A DNA stretch of 64,000 nt from Sphagnum compactum (lineage: Eukaryota; Bryophyta; Sphagnopsida; Sphagnales). The stretch's first letter is position 1. Every line of letters begins with the position of its first letter. The position numbers were made by a program, and so were the translations under genes. The notes below the pieces were generated by a model, which worked only from the letters and a program-made list of their open reading frames with translations, ran no database searches and was not told where the DNA came from. The stretch lies in the NCBI GenBank assembly GCA_965153455.1, contig OZ234498.1, forward strand, positions 8,556,001-8,620,000. Direction: 5' to 3'. Positions 51,031 through 62,765 of this stretch are shown here, in pieces.

Positions 51031-53904
51031 CATGGGTGCACATTGGCACACATGAATGAACATGGGCCACATGTAGTTATTTTTTAAATGTCATTGAGCT
51101 AAGTGCCCAATGGGCATAAATAAAAATATAATTTTTTATTACTTGTAGTTTATTCAACACCAGTCTTAGGCATGATCTTACACCATAGCCTTGTCATGTT
51201 TTTTTGAGGTTCATGTTTGCATTTATTAACATAATATAGATTCATTTTCACATTTTTTAAACATACTTTTTGTTGTTGTTATTAGTTATTGTGTTCTTTT
51301 TTTAAATCACATAATCTTGTTTTATTCCTTGTTTGAAAGTTAGTTTTAATTTTTTTTTTTAGCCTTTATTCTTGTGATTCTTCGTGTCCTTGACACCTAT
51401 GACACTTTCGACATTCTAAAAAAAAACATCATGTTCTAATATTCCATAATCACATATTTTTTAATGTGGTAGCTATTATTTTAACTATGGCCCTTGTTTG
51501 GACCTTGGTAGCACATTTTTTCAAGTGTTAGATTTTTTTAATCTTTAATTGTTTTGATGCCTTTGTGGTTTTTTTGAGCCCAAGATTGATCGATTCAACA
51601 TCCATTATTTCCACTTTGCTTTCATCAACTTCAATGGTGGCATCATGCATAACTACCCCCTTATGCTTCATAGGGGGCGGAGTGCCTTCTTTGCTTCATC
51701 ATGCGCATCACCTTAGTGTGACAATGTATAAATGTGAAATTTAAGTTTTGTGAATGTTTCATTTGCACAACTCTAATGATTAATGCAAGGTGTCATTTGT
51801 GTTTGTTTCATATCACAAAATTTGCAAACTATTGAAAACTTCAACAAATTTGTTGACATAATGTTTGATAATCCCCATTTTGTTTTTAGTGACTTTTTGC
51901 GCAACTATGTGGTTAATATTTTTTTAGTGCATGCAAATCATGTCTCAAAAAATTGAATTCTTTTGACCATTCCTTGTGATTAGATATTGAGATACGTGCA
52001 ATAATGAGCAAGCAAGTTATCATTATTCTTCTTGAACAATTTTTTCCCTTTTTTCTCCACAACCATAGTAGTAGAAACAATATCCCCAAGGGTGAACGAC
52101 ATCATAAATGGGTTCATTACAAGGTTGATGATATTAGTAAAAGCAAGTGAAAAGCTTGATTGCATGCAATATATGTTATGCAAATTATGGAGTTGGGGAG
52201 AAAAAGTTACAATCCCTTTTGGGCTTTTGAAATAGTGCATCAATGTTGGGGTGCCATAAACAAGCGTGACAATGGTTGGCATTGGAAAATGTCATCAAAA
52301 GGATGTTTCATGTGAACGTTGGAGATGGCTTAACTATCTAATTTCAAAATTTGTTTACCTGGTGCATATGATATTTGAAACATCTACAGGCAAAAATGTT
52401 GCCCCCCTAAAATATCCATGAATGAGTTATATGTCAAACACATATTATTCAAAATTAAGAAACTCTATGGAACAATGTGGGATGTTTCATCTTATGATGC
52501 TTCATTCAAAGATCATATTGTGGTTCCCATGATATCATGGAATAAATTGTGCTTTGGCCCAAATTAAAAAAGAATCTCAATTATTTTATGAAACAAATTA
52601 CACGATCACTTGTATGGATATTAATAATTTAACACCAAGTTTGAATTATTTAACTTACAAATTTATCTATGAAGGAAGGTAGTTTGTTTTGTAGTTACAA
52701 GATCCACTGAACCAGGATGCTTCAGATCGTGTTCTTGGTGTCTTTGGAAAGCTCTTTGACGAGGAGGGGTGCATGAGCTTGGTTCCATGACATTTGAACT
52801 TGCAATGCAAAAGTTCTTGAATATTGAATGATTTTTTCATTGAAAATTAAATTAAATCGTAGCTAAGAATTTTGGAGGAATTGGAATGTGCCTTTGGTGT
52901 TGTTGGAAAGATCTTAATGAGCAGGATTTAATGGAATTTACTTGGTAAGATTTGGATTCAGAATGTCGGAAATATTGATTTTTAAATGATTTCTACTGCT
53001 AAAAATTCAAATAAATTCCAAAAAACCAGGTTTTGGAAGGGAAAATCAGTTGAGAACGTGGTAACACTTGAAGGCTTGCCATTCAATTCAAACGTGATTT
53101 CCTTTCATATTTGGCTGTTCAAAAAATTGATACATACATTGCAAAACAATGTTCACATGTTGAGTAAGTTATTTATTTACTAGTGTGGCATGTGTCGTTG
53201 GCCCAAGTGTGAACCCATTACATAAGATATTTATTTTCAATATGTTTTGGTTTGAGATTTTAACTATACATACAATGTTAATCCAATCAATACATTATGA
53301 TAGGTGCACTTGTGAACCATCCTTTTCAAAATTGTTCCTTAATTGGGATGTCATAAATACATTGTTTCAATATATATATATATATAGTTCTTTCAAGGTC
53401 AATGAAAAATGATATTGTACTCTCTTTAGATTTGGAATTAGATGACGAATAAAATCGCCACATAAAAAGTTACCTTAACACTATTTTTTTGGTTTTATTT
53501 TTTGTAGATTTATCATAAAGAAAAATCAAATATAGAACATAAGATCAAAACAAACATTCGTTCATTCTAAAACCCCACTTTGTGCAATTGGGTAAACACA
53601 TATAGGTTACAAAGAAGTCTCCAACCACCCCAACAAATGGTGCTTTTTTTTCATACAAATGTTTTTATGTAAATTATTGATAAAAAAAACCTTACAACCA
53701 AATGTGTCAATGACCCATCGTAACCATTTATCCCTAACAACTTGTAATTATGTGTACAAGCTAGGCACTCACCATATGAGACAATAAACAAGTTTGGTTT
53801 TGCATTTTGGGATGTTTTTCATGTGTGGGCTTTGTTCATCACAAAGCATGATTTGAAGGTTATCATGAACCTAGCTAGCTAAATGTATATAGATCATGAG
53901 CTGT

Positions 53905-54060
53905 AGGAGGGAGAGGGAAAAGGTTTTTATACTTATTCATTAACAATGAGAGTGATCTTATGCTTACAATTAAATGTAAGATTTGTCCCACTCTTAAGGA
54001 GTAGGCATAATATCTCTTCTTTTATGGGAGGATATTCATGGATACTAATGTGCCTTCAAA
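53905..54060. mobile_element. Diverged copy of the CTTAAGGAGTAGG foldback family
   Basis: Has cccactcttaaggagtaggc, a degraded left partner (tttttatacttattcattaac) and the flanking ggatattcatggatac..gtgccttcaaa shared with the copy at 21956-22100. Confidence 0.5.
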
Positions 54061-54504
54061 ATGTGATAGAAAGTTGCACTTGTGCAATTGACTTTTTCAT
54101 TTGCAACAACCAAAGTTAGGACAAAACAAGAAAACGTGCTACAAAAAATTCAAGGCATGGCTAGATTATAAAGACATGTTGTGTCTCCAACTTCTCTCTT
54201 CTATGGATCCTACAAAAGTAGTTAATGGATGTTCTTCATGATCATTGCCATCAACTTTTAGCACCCATTCATGAAAATATGGCCTAGGTAGTAGTAATAT
54301 TGATGTGTTCAAAGGATTTGGTAATTTTCATTTCCCTCGATTGAGTCATAAAAACCTTCGTTTCAATCACAAAATTCAAATCCAATGTATCTAGAACACG
54401 CAAAAAGCTAAAGACTTTGTCCACGGTTGTCTCACATTGTTCAAAGTTCAAACACAACAAGCATATGACAAAATTGTTCTCAACTTACATGATCAACTAC
54501 CATA

Positions 54505-54835
54505 GTACCTTGAGCAACTTCAAAACATGTCTATTGAATAATTAATTATTTTTGAAATTTTCATGGTTGACAAATAGGATATTTGTAAAGAATTCAATAT
54601 TTTCCTTCACAATTATTTTGTTCTTTGGGGGAAAAAAAAAAAAAAACACACTCTTTTTAAAATTTTGAATTTTTTTGAAAGTAATATAATTAGCGTGTGT
54701 TGAAGTTGTTGCCAAGGTACTAGGGTGTTGCCCACACATGTGTATATTGAATAATTAATTAATTTTGAAATTTCCATGTCAAAAAAAAATATTTGTAAAG
54801 AATTCAATATTTTCTTTCACAAATTTTTTTCATAA
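54505..54835 (+). repeat. Two further AATTAATT-core repeat copies
   Basis: One copy at about 54505-54610 and another at about 54733-54835. Both show catgt.tattgaataattaat, ttttgaaatttccatg or ttttcatgg, atatttgtaaagaattcaatattttc and a following cttcacaa. The shared downstream half is longer here than in the 14.9-kb copy. Confidence 0.75.
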
Positions 54836-54965
54836 ATAAAAAAATGAATAACAAAATGTTCAACAGAGATTTTGGTCACTATTATTACAACAAAATGTAT
54901 GATCATCACTGGAAGATTATGTCATATAATGTAGTCAAGAAAATGACATAATCTGCCGTGACCCC

Positions 54966-55402
54966 CAGACCTAAAATGATTATCGTGATCATGCGCTGTC
55001 TAATAGATGAAAATGTGTCACAATTGGATGTTTTTCTTCCATGAATCTGCCACCCCAGACATTAAGAAATGATATTGGATGCACTGAATAATAGATGAGA
55101 TGTGTCGCAAAATGGATGTTTCTCATCCACGAAACTCACACACCCCAGATATTAAAAATGATAGTGTGCTGCGGCTGTCTAATAGATGAGATGTGTCGCA
55201 AAATTTGATGTTTCTCATCCACGAAGCTTACACCCCAGATATTAAAAATGATAGTGTGCTGCGCTGTCTAATAGATGAGATGTGTCGCGAATGGATGTTT
55301 CTCATCCACGAAGCTCGCACCCCAGACCTTAAACATTAATATATTGTGCTGCGCTGTCTAGTAGATGAGAGGTGTCGCGAATGGATGTTTCTCATCCACG
55401 AA
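54966..55402 (+). repeat. About 4.7 copies of a 90-bp tandem repeat just upstream of GET3
   Basis: The tagatga anchor recurs at 55004, 55092, 55183, 55272 and 55362, giving spacings of 88, 91, 89 and 90 bp. Each unit has caccccagac/at, attaaaaatgata, gtgctgcgctgtctaatag, then GATGAGA, tgtgtcgc(g/a)aa.tggatgttt, then TCTCATC and cacgaag. The GATGAGA and TCTCATC pair is a 7-bp inverted repeat repeated in every late unit. Copies nearest the gene are best conserved. The array stops about 193 bp before the GET3 start codon. Confidence 0.9.
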
Positions 55403-55460
55403 GACAGAAGTGGCTGTTGATATTGTGATGCGCGTTGCTCTGCTTTACAGGCTCTGCTCT

Positions 55461-55492
<32 letters not shown>

Positions 55493-55586
55493 GCTCTGGT
55501 TGCTCACGGGCGGCCGTTGTGCTCTCTTTATGTGTCTTTCTCTCTTCTGTCTCTTGTTTTGCAATAGCAACCAAAAGAAAGGGTGA
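55365..55586 (+). other. Upstream open frame in the GET3 leader
   Basis: A 73-codon frame opens with an ATG inside the last 90-bp repeat and ends at TGA 55584-55586, 9 nt before the GET3 ATG and in the same frame. It contains a polyalanine run from a GCT repeat (about 55464-55488) and a hydrophobic tail. If the transcript starts upstream of it, it would be a uORF; if not, it is meaningless. Its real value is that the in-frame TGA rules out an N-terminal extension of GET3. Confidence 0.4.
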
Positions 55587-55595
55587 AAAGGAGAT

Positions 55596-57378
55596 ATGGC
55601 GGAAGAGGATGAGTTGAGCATGGCCGAGCCCACAATAGTGAATGTGTTGGAGCAAAAGGAGCTCAAGTGGATATTCGTGGGAGGAAAGGGTGGAGTGGGG
55701 AAGACCACATGTAGCTGTATGTTGGCGGTGTTGTTGGCGCGGGTGCGTAAGTCTGTGCTGCTCATCTCCACGGATCCTGCTCACAATCTGAGTGACGCGT
55801 TCAGTCAGAAGTTCACCAAGACACCGACGCTGGTGCAGGGGTTTTCAAACCTGTTTGCCATGGAAGTGGATCCGACCGTGGAGAGCGACAACCTGGAGCA
55901 GATGGAAGGCATGGGGAGTTTCGTATCGGAACTTGCTAATGCTATTCCTGGTGTTGATGAGGCCATGAGCTTTGCGGAGATGCTGAAATTGGTGCAGAAT
56001 ATGGACTACTCAGTCATTGTGTTTGATACAGCCCCCACTGGTCACACTCTGCGCTTGTTGCAGTTCCCTTCTACCCTAGAGAAGGGATTAGGCAAGATGA
56101 TGAGCTTGAGGAATAAGTTCGGCGGCTTGATCAATCAAGTCTCTAGAATGTTTGGAGCAGGAGAAGAGTTTGGTGAGAATGCTCTCATGGGCAAACTGGA
56201 GGGCATCAAATCCGTGATTGAACAGGTGAGCACATCTTCCCTCAAACTCTTGTATCCCTCCAACCAACCCGTGGAACATCGTAAGAAAGAGACGGTCTGC
56301 ATGAAGAGCAAAGTTTGTATTTGGTATAAGAGATGCTCTCTCACTCTATCTCATCAGTTTGCTAGCATAGTTTTACTCTCCTCCACTCTCAGGAATTAGG
56401 GTTTGTCTCTGCTGAAAGTTAGGGTTTTGTATAAGATATACTCTCTCTCATCAATTTGCTGTCATAGTTTTCCTCTCCTCCACTCTCAGAAATTTGGGTT
56501 TTTCTGTGCTGAAAGTTAGGGTTTTGTATAAGATGTGCTCTCCCTCTCATCAGTTTGCTGTCATGGTTTTCATCCCCTCCACTCTCAGAAATTAGGGTTT
56601 CTCTCTGCTTAAAGTTTGGGTTTTATATAAAGAGATGCTCTCTCCACACTCTCTCTCATCAGTTGCTGTCATAGTTTTCCTCTCCTCCATTCTCAGAATA
56701 GGGTTTCTCTCTGCTTAAGTACTGCAGTATTGGTTGTTTGAACATAGTATTTTTTTGGTTTAATAAAATTCTTCTGGTGTCATTGACTTTCAATTAATCG
56801 CTTTGAGCCTTAAGCATTTGAAAGTTCCAGTGTGAATAACTACTAAAAATGGATTGGGGGTGGGGATGGCAATCTGCGGTTTTGAGCAGGTGAATGAACA
56901 GTTCCGAGATCCTGATTTGACCACCTTTATCTGTGTATGCATACCGGAATTCCTATCCTTGTATGAGACTGAGAGACTGGTTCAGGAACTGGCACGATTT
57001 GAGATTGACACTCACAATATTATCATCAATCAAGTGCTCTTTGAAGAAGATGCAGTGGAGTCTAAATTACTGCAAGCACGGGTGCGGATGCAGCAGAAAT
57101 ATATTGATCAGTTCCATGAACTCTATGAGGATTTTCACATTGTCAAATTGCCACTTCTTCCTGAGGAAGTTCGAGGAACCGAGGCTTTGAAATCTTTTGC
57201 AGTGAACTTGACCACACCATACAGACCGGGGGGGGGTGAGGCAGAGACCAAGGGTTTGCTGACAAAGGGTAGGATTCAGGAACTGGAAGCAGAGACAGCA
57301 TCCTTACAAGCACAGGTTTTAGATTTACAGTCTGAGTTGGAGAAGCATCGGAAAGGCAAAGATTTGGCCAATTCATGA
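55596..57378 (+). CDS. GET3: GET3 / ArsA-type tail-anchored protein targeting ATPase, cytosolic type
   Basis: Homodimeric ATPase that receives tail-anchored membrane proteins and hands them to the ER receptor. Two coding exons, 55596-56225 and 56890-57378, joined in phase 0 at CAG|GTGAGC and gagcag|GTG, giving 372 residues; typical plant cytosolic GET3 is about 350. The deviant P-loop [10 protein letters not shown] is at 29-38, [10 protein letters not shown] with catalytic D60 at 58-67, switch II DTAPTGH at 144-150, and the adenine-loop segment [11 protein letters not shown] at about 227-237. A Met/hydrophobic-rich region follows switch II ([14 protein letters not shown]). The CxxC zinc pair of yeast Get3 is absent: the matching stretch reads [14 protein letters not shown] believe plant GET3a proteins also lack it. 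The C-terminus (about 337-370) is a predicted coiled coil. An in-frame stop directly upstream excludes a transit peptide, so this is the cytosolic GET3a type and not the plastid or mitochondrial forms. Confidence 0.96.
56328..56718 (+). repeat. About 4 copies of a 97-106-bp repeat within the GET3 intron
   Basis: Anchor ctg(a/ct)aaagtt recurs at about 56412, 56509, 56607 and 56713. Each unit holds agatgctctct, ctctcatcagtttgctgtcatagtttt, cctctcctccactctcag and attagggttt. Every unit contains an AG preceded by a pyrimidine-rich stretch (cactctcag), so each carries a potential cryptic 3' splice site. Confidence 0.85.
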
Positions 57379-59446
57379 CTTTTGACTGTTGCAGGGCCGA
57401 GGTACATTTGCATGTAGGGTTTTACACTTCTACAAGTTTGTTCCTCTCTGTTTCTCCTCAACCCTAAAAAGTCAGTGCATTTCATCTTTGAGCTATACCC
57501 ACAACATTTGGTACTTGCTCATTCTCTGGAGATTGTCAGGTCAAAAGTATAATTAGGTCTTTTCAATCTGGTGTTGGTTACTGTTCCAGATATTGTCTTC
57601 ATCTAGATGTGGTCTAGATAATGAATGATCCTCTTAAGTTCTTAGACACCTAGCATATGAAAAATAGTCCCATGTGCATGGATGAGATATCATGGTTGGC
57701 TGTTAAGTTTCAACAAGTTGGGAGAGGAATGAAGCAGGACATCATTTAATCTGTGTGACATGCTTGAGAAGTAATATGTGAATAAATAGCCTATCATTTA
57801 ACAGTCCTTAAGACCATGAGTAAATAAACAATGGCCAGTTTTGGTCGAGCTTCAGATTGATAGCATATTTTATCAGGTTTTCCTGATCATACGGGGTTGG
57901 GTTATCTCCCAGACTGGAGCTGGTACTCAGAATATGTATTGCAAAATTACTGGGTTTAACATGATAGCTGGTAATTTGCTTCTGTCCCTACAACTCTCAT
58001 GACCACTTCTGTAAAAGAACATGACTATCTTTTAAGTGCTGAATTTTACACAATTGCACCCTGGTAGTTTGGGCTGAGATACAAAATCCCCTTCTTTTTT
58101 TTGGGCACATTTTAGTCCACAGGACAATTACTTGGCAGTAGTTCCAAAGTCACCGATACTTATGGGTGTCTTTCTGTGCATATAGAATAAACAATTTCCC
58201 TAGTTCCCTTGAATTGTTACTTTCAGAAAGTGGATTTCTTGCTGCAGGCCCAAGTTGTCAAATTCCTGAATTTCACGTCAAAGTACTGATGTTGCTTACC
58301 TCTTGCACTGTCCAGGTGAAATTGCATATTGGGAAATACATCAAGTGATGTGGGATACCATAAAGAGAAGAGATACATATGCAGTGGCTGATTCTAAACA
58401 AAAGCAACAGAGATTTTTTCGGTAAATTGCAAGTTGGAATAACATTATATTTCAACTCAGTTTTAAGTTCCCACACTCATTTCAATTGAACCATGTCATG
58501 TGTGACTCAAATCAACTATGGTGTTTTGTGTGTAGAATATCTCTGTTGTTGCAGAGATATGAAGCGAAAATTACTAAACAATTTTGCAAAAGCAAGATTT
58601 TGATCATGTAATGTGATGCTACAACAGAATTAAATACAGCAATTTGTAGTATCTGTGTAGCTCATATGTGAAAAATTCAGACAGACTTTTCTCAAGTTAA
58701 AATCACAGAGGACTTGGACATTTCTCAAAACATTGTGCACCAACTTGAAGAAGAGAACCTCTGTTGTTTGAGGAACATTCCTAACAGGATACTTCCCTGA
58801 CTGCAGAGCATGAGGAGGCCAAGAATACTATTTCAAATCTACAAACACTTTTGTGTATCAGCCAAATGAAAGAAGTGTGCAAGGCTGAATATAACTGTCT
58901 CCTACATGAACAAAAATTGTTGTGTTCTGTCTAGATGGTTGAAATCTCCTTACATTTGACAGCTTCCAGCAGTAAGAGATGACACCTGGCCATAGTGAGA
59001 GTAAACTCAATGGCTATTTGCCTTGTAAGGTCACTTTCTGTGACCAACAGAAATGTGTACTTCGCTTCAGGAAACCTAAAAATCATGTTGAAAGTTTCCC
59101 CTCATTGCCCCCTCTTCAAGTTTTGCTTGAACCCTGCTCTAGGAAATAACATATCATCATGTACATTGAGAGAAAGCAGAGACATTTGTAAGTTACAAGA
59201 TTGTGCTCTGTTTACCCACTCTGCGACATCCCTCACCAGTGGTTACAATCAACTCATTTGGATCAAAAGGTGGGAAAAAAATACATCAAGCTACTAGCCT
59301 ATTGAATATGACAGAGTGGAGTCCTATGAGGAGTGCAAAGAATTCATCTTACAGACATGCTGGATCACTGAACATTGAAAACATTTTATCATGAGACACA
59401 GGGGGGCAGCACTCACGTGAGAAGCACCACAGATTTAAGGTGGTTC
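57379..59446. other. Intergenic region between convergent GET3 and transporter genes
   Basis: Holds the GET3 3' UTR on the plus side and the transporter 3' UTR on the minus side. It is less AT-rich than the other intergenic DNA. Between them lies a possible decayed coiled-coil coding segment (58550-58936). I see no other gene. Confidence 0.5.
58550..58936 (+). pseudogene. Possible remnant of a coiled-coil coding sequence
   Basis: One plus-strand frame reads FSQVKITEDLDISQNIVHQL then EEENLCCLRN (about 58687-58775) before a TGA. A second frame then reads AEHEEAKNTISNLQTLLCIS and QMKEVCKAEYNCLLHEQK (about 58806-58917) before TAG. Both have the heptad-like spacing of Leu/Ile/Val and the charged residues of a coiled coil, in the right order but in different frames. 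This could be a decayed gene fragment or chance. No family is recognised. Confidence 0.3.
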
Positions 59447-62400
59447 TCAATAGCCTAAGGAGAGACAGACTACACCAATCAACAAAACAACAACAGAAGC
59501 CCAGTAACTGTACACTGCATTGTAATTTATCTCATCAAAGAATATTATACCCCACAATCCTGCAATAATGATTGCACACTGGAATCTGCATCACCAATTT
59601 ACGAAGCTAGTATTTAGTAACCTGTGCCTCAAATCAATCAATCAACAGATTCTCACAAGTCAAAACTTCATGCATATAAGAGTAATCATCACCTGGAGAC
59701 CATTTCAACTGTATTTGCATACAAACTTGTAAGTTGAGAAAGAAAAAGTGATGGCAAACCCTTAACTTGATCATTCAGACTTTTGAAACAATTGGCAAGT
59801 CTTGGATATTGTCTCTTTCTGCCATTAACATTGAGCTGAAACATAGTGGAAAAGCAACATAGAAAGCTGATGCAATAGTTGTCAACAGAACATGTTTCAA
59901 AGCCAAAGCAGCTAGGGAAGAATATACGTACATGGAATATGCTATATCATGACCAATGAAGGAAACTGCCACAATGCTCAGCATGTTCCCTGCAAAATAT
60001 TCAAATTTCAGCTGAATTAGATGAATGCCAAACCACAATGTCAGTGAACTCCAAGACCAACAACAAGGTACAACCCAACATACCGATATTCCAGAGTACT
60101 CCAGAGAGTATTCCGAGACCAGCAGCAGAGTAAGTTGCAAAATCAGGCCATTCCAGAGGTGTTGTCAAATAGGGGAGTCCAGTCATAATTGAGGTGTTAA
60201 TCATAACCGCAATTGCAAATGATGGAAGATAAGCCAAACCCTGCAACCAGTTAGCCAAAAGTCAGACCAGCTGTTCTGCACCCAATGACCATGTCTTCTC
60301 TTTGTTCAAGTGGATCCAAATGATCCTCCTGATATCTTGCAACAGACAAAGATAATACTTGTCAAACAATGACAAGCCAACAATTCTGGCCAATCCTGGA
60401 TAAGAGAATAAGTATCGTACAGTAAAATCAGAATGGTACACAAGACTTATACATAGAATAACCTATTCTGAAGGTGGATATCACCTGCTCAGATGCTGGT
60501 ACTTGAGTTTCTGGCAACTGTGTGGATCACAACAAAGGCACCATACAAACAAGCTTCAGTCAGACAAATTTAGAACCCTCATTGTTACATCTTCACCAAG
60601 ATAATTGACATGTCATGATGGCAATTTTAGTGGTTCATGTTGTGTGCAAAGTTACTGTGAGGAGCTCAAACCACATCTAATCTACAGGCCTTCAACTGCA
60701 GTCCCTGCTATTCTACAACTACAGTTTCATCCTCATACTACACTTTGTTCATCAGTCAGCTGTGTGTCCCATTTTATGAGGAATACTTATCCCAGCTCAG
60801 TCTATAGTACAATATTGAAGCATAGCCACAGCTCATTCCTTTCTTCTTGGATGGTGAAAGAGAGTCTGCAGAAACCAAAGCTAACAAAAGCATTGATCCA
60901 TTTTCTTCATCCAATTACTCCTTGACATCTACAACAACTATTTCCATGACCAGCCATGCCTTACTCATAATTTGACTGAAGCCCTTGCAAACAACAATGA
61001 GATGTAACATGCAGGCAACTACCTTTGCAAGAGCACAGACTGCTCCTGCAATTACAGCTGAAAACACTCCAGCAGAGAAGCTGGTCGAAGGGTCTGCACC
61101 AGCTCCAGGCATCATCTGTCCAACCCCACACCAGTCTCCAATTTACTGCAAAATTCTCCATACAAGAAAATGCACATAATTGTAGCACTATCCAGAATCT
61201 GCCTTAACCCATCAGAGCTGAAGGTTACAACAGGGCACCATGTGTAACTTACATTATATTTTGCTTCCAACTTAAGTCGCTCAGCTGCAGTTGAAGGCCT
61301 CTTGAGAAGGAGCCAACCTGCAAAGGAAGGCTGCGGAACCACTGGTCCCTCAAAGCCTTATTATGGAGTTACTTCAACAACATCAAGATCATTTTTGGAG
61401 CACAATCAGGAAACAATATCTGTACATTTGTTCAGGCAATGTATGGCAAGCCTCACGTACTACATACCTGAGATTCAAGAAGTGTTTCCATCTGGTCATC
61501 CCTATGAGATGCAACTCTCTCCATGTGGCCTGACCATGCCACGCCCACTGCCCAGCACCCAAATCTTCAAAACAACACAACTGAAATGCTGTCCAACTTC
61601 CAACCTATACACCTCACACCTCCCTACCAACTTAGCTAAGAATGTGACTTGTCTATCAAATCCAAAATATGGAGAAGAAACTAACAACATACCAATGCCA
61701 GCAAAGGTGACAAGAAATGCAACAGCTGCAAACAAAACTTCCCTCACACCTCCTCGTGCCTCCACCAACTCCCATGCCAGATGTGAGACTACATTGCCAT
61801 CAGATATATACTCATAAGGAAATTGAAGTCCCGTGTATATGCATTAAAAAACAGAGCTGACACTAACAATCAATTCTTGAACTTTACAGGTTCAAGACAA
61901 GGGTCAATTTACAAGTGCTTCCAACTCCAGAAAATTCTGTCAGTTGGACACATTTGTAATTTTGCTACATGCACACATGCTGAAAGTATCAACTAGCTCA
62001 ATAACATGTATAATGCATTGGTATCATTTACATGAGGCACACAAAAGAAAAGAAATGAAGCAGAAGTAGAGGTACAGAAAGTGAAACCAGACATTACTAC
62101 CTATCAGTGCATTTGGGTATCCTCAACGGTATCCTCAATCTATTGACACAAAACTCGCTTGAGATATATTACTTGACTGAATACTCCATGTCCTCTGTTG
62201 GAACAGAATCCTGAATCTATTTGCTTATGTCACAAATTTTAATGACAGAAAACAGAACTAATAATCAAGTAACTGTACTATGGGTTTGGTAGCAAAAGCA
62301 CAGGAAAGTCTCACCCAATACACTGGTACCCGCCCATATTCCAAAAGCAACTGTATCAGACACATGCACGCACGCCAAAAGAACAAAATTGTTTAGAAAG

Positions 62401-62725
62401 TGAGATATTACAGATTAGCAAATCTTGTAGCCTTGTGCAATCCTCAGGGCCCAACTACTTGCTAGTATTCAGAAGAAGTTGAACTTGTTTGCTGGATAAC
62501 AATTGGCACAAAATATCATATACATACGGCAATCGTAATACCAAAGGAAATCCAGGGACAATAGGAATCATTTGCCAGGAAATCCAGGAACATAGGAAAT
62601 CATAAGACTACATTGCACATGTGAAGAAACTTTGACCTAGAAAGAAAAAAAAGAAAAAAGAGAAAACAACCAGAGCTTCACACCTTCAAAAGACAATTCA
62701 GCACTCCCGAAACTACGAAAACCAA

Positions 62726-62765
<40 letters not shown>

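Larger units (their letters stand above)
45291..54960. other. Gene-free AT-rich interval
   Basis: No gene is supported. Recognised contents are AATTAATT-core repeat copies at 45465-45735 and 54505-54835, GT microsatellites (about 45573-45595, 45711-45736 and 46077-46094), a degenerate short tandem repeat at 50635-51030, a roughly 155-200-bp imperfect duplication around 52720-52990, and a foldback-family relative at 53905-54060. The open frames here are short and lack motifs. Confidence 0.55.

Noticed and set aside
54966-55402. A CRISPR array, because of regularly spaced repeats
   Set aside because: The units are contiguous and similar along their full length without unique spacers, and the DNA is a plant nuclear genome.
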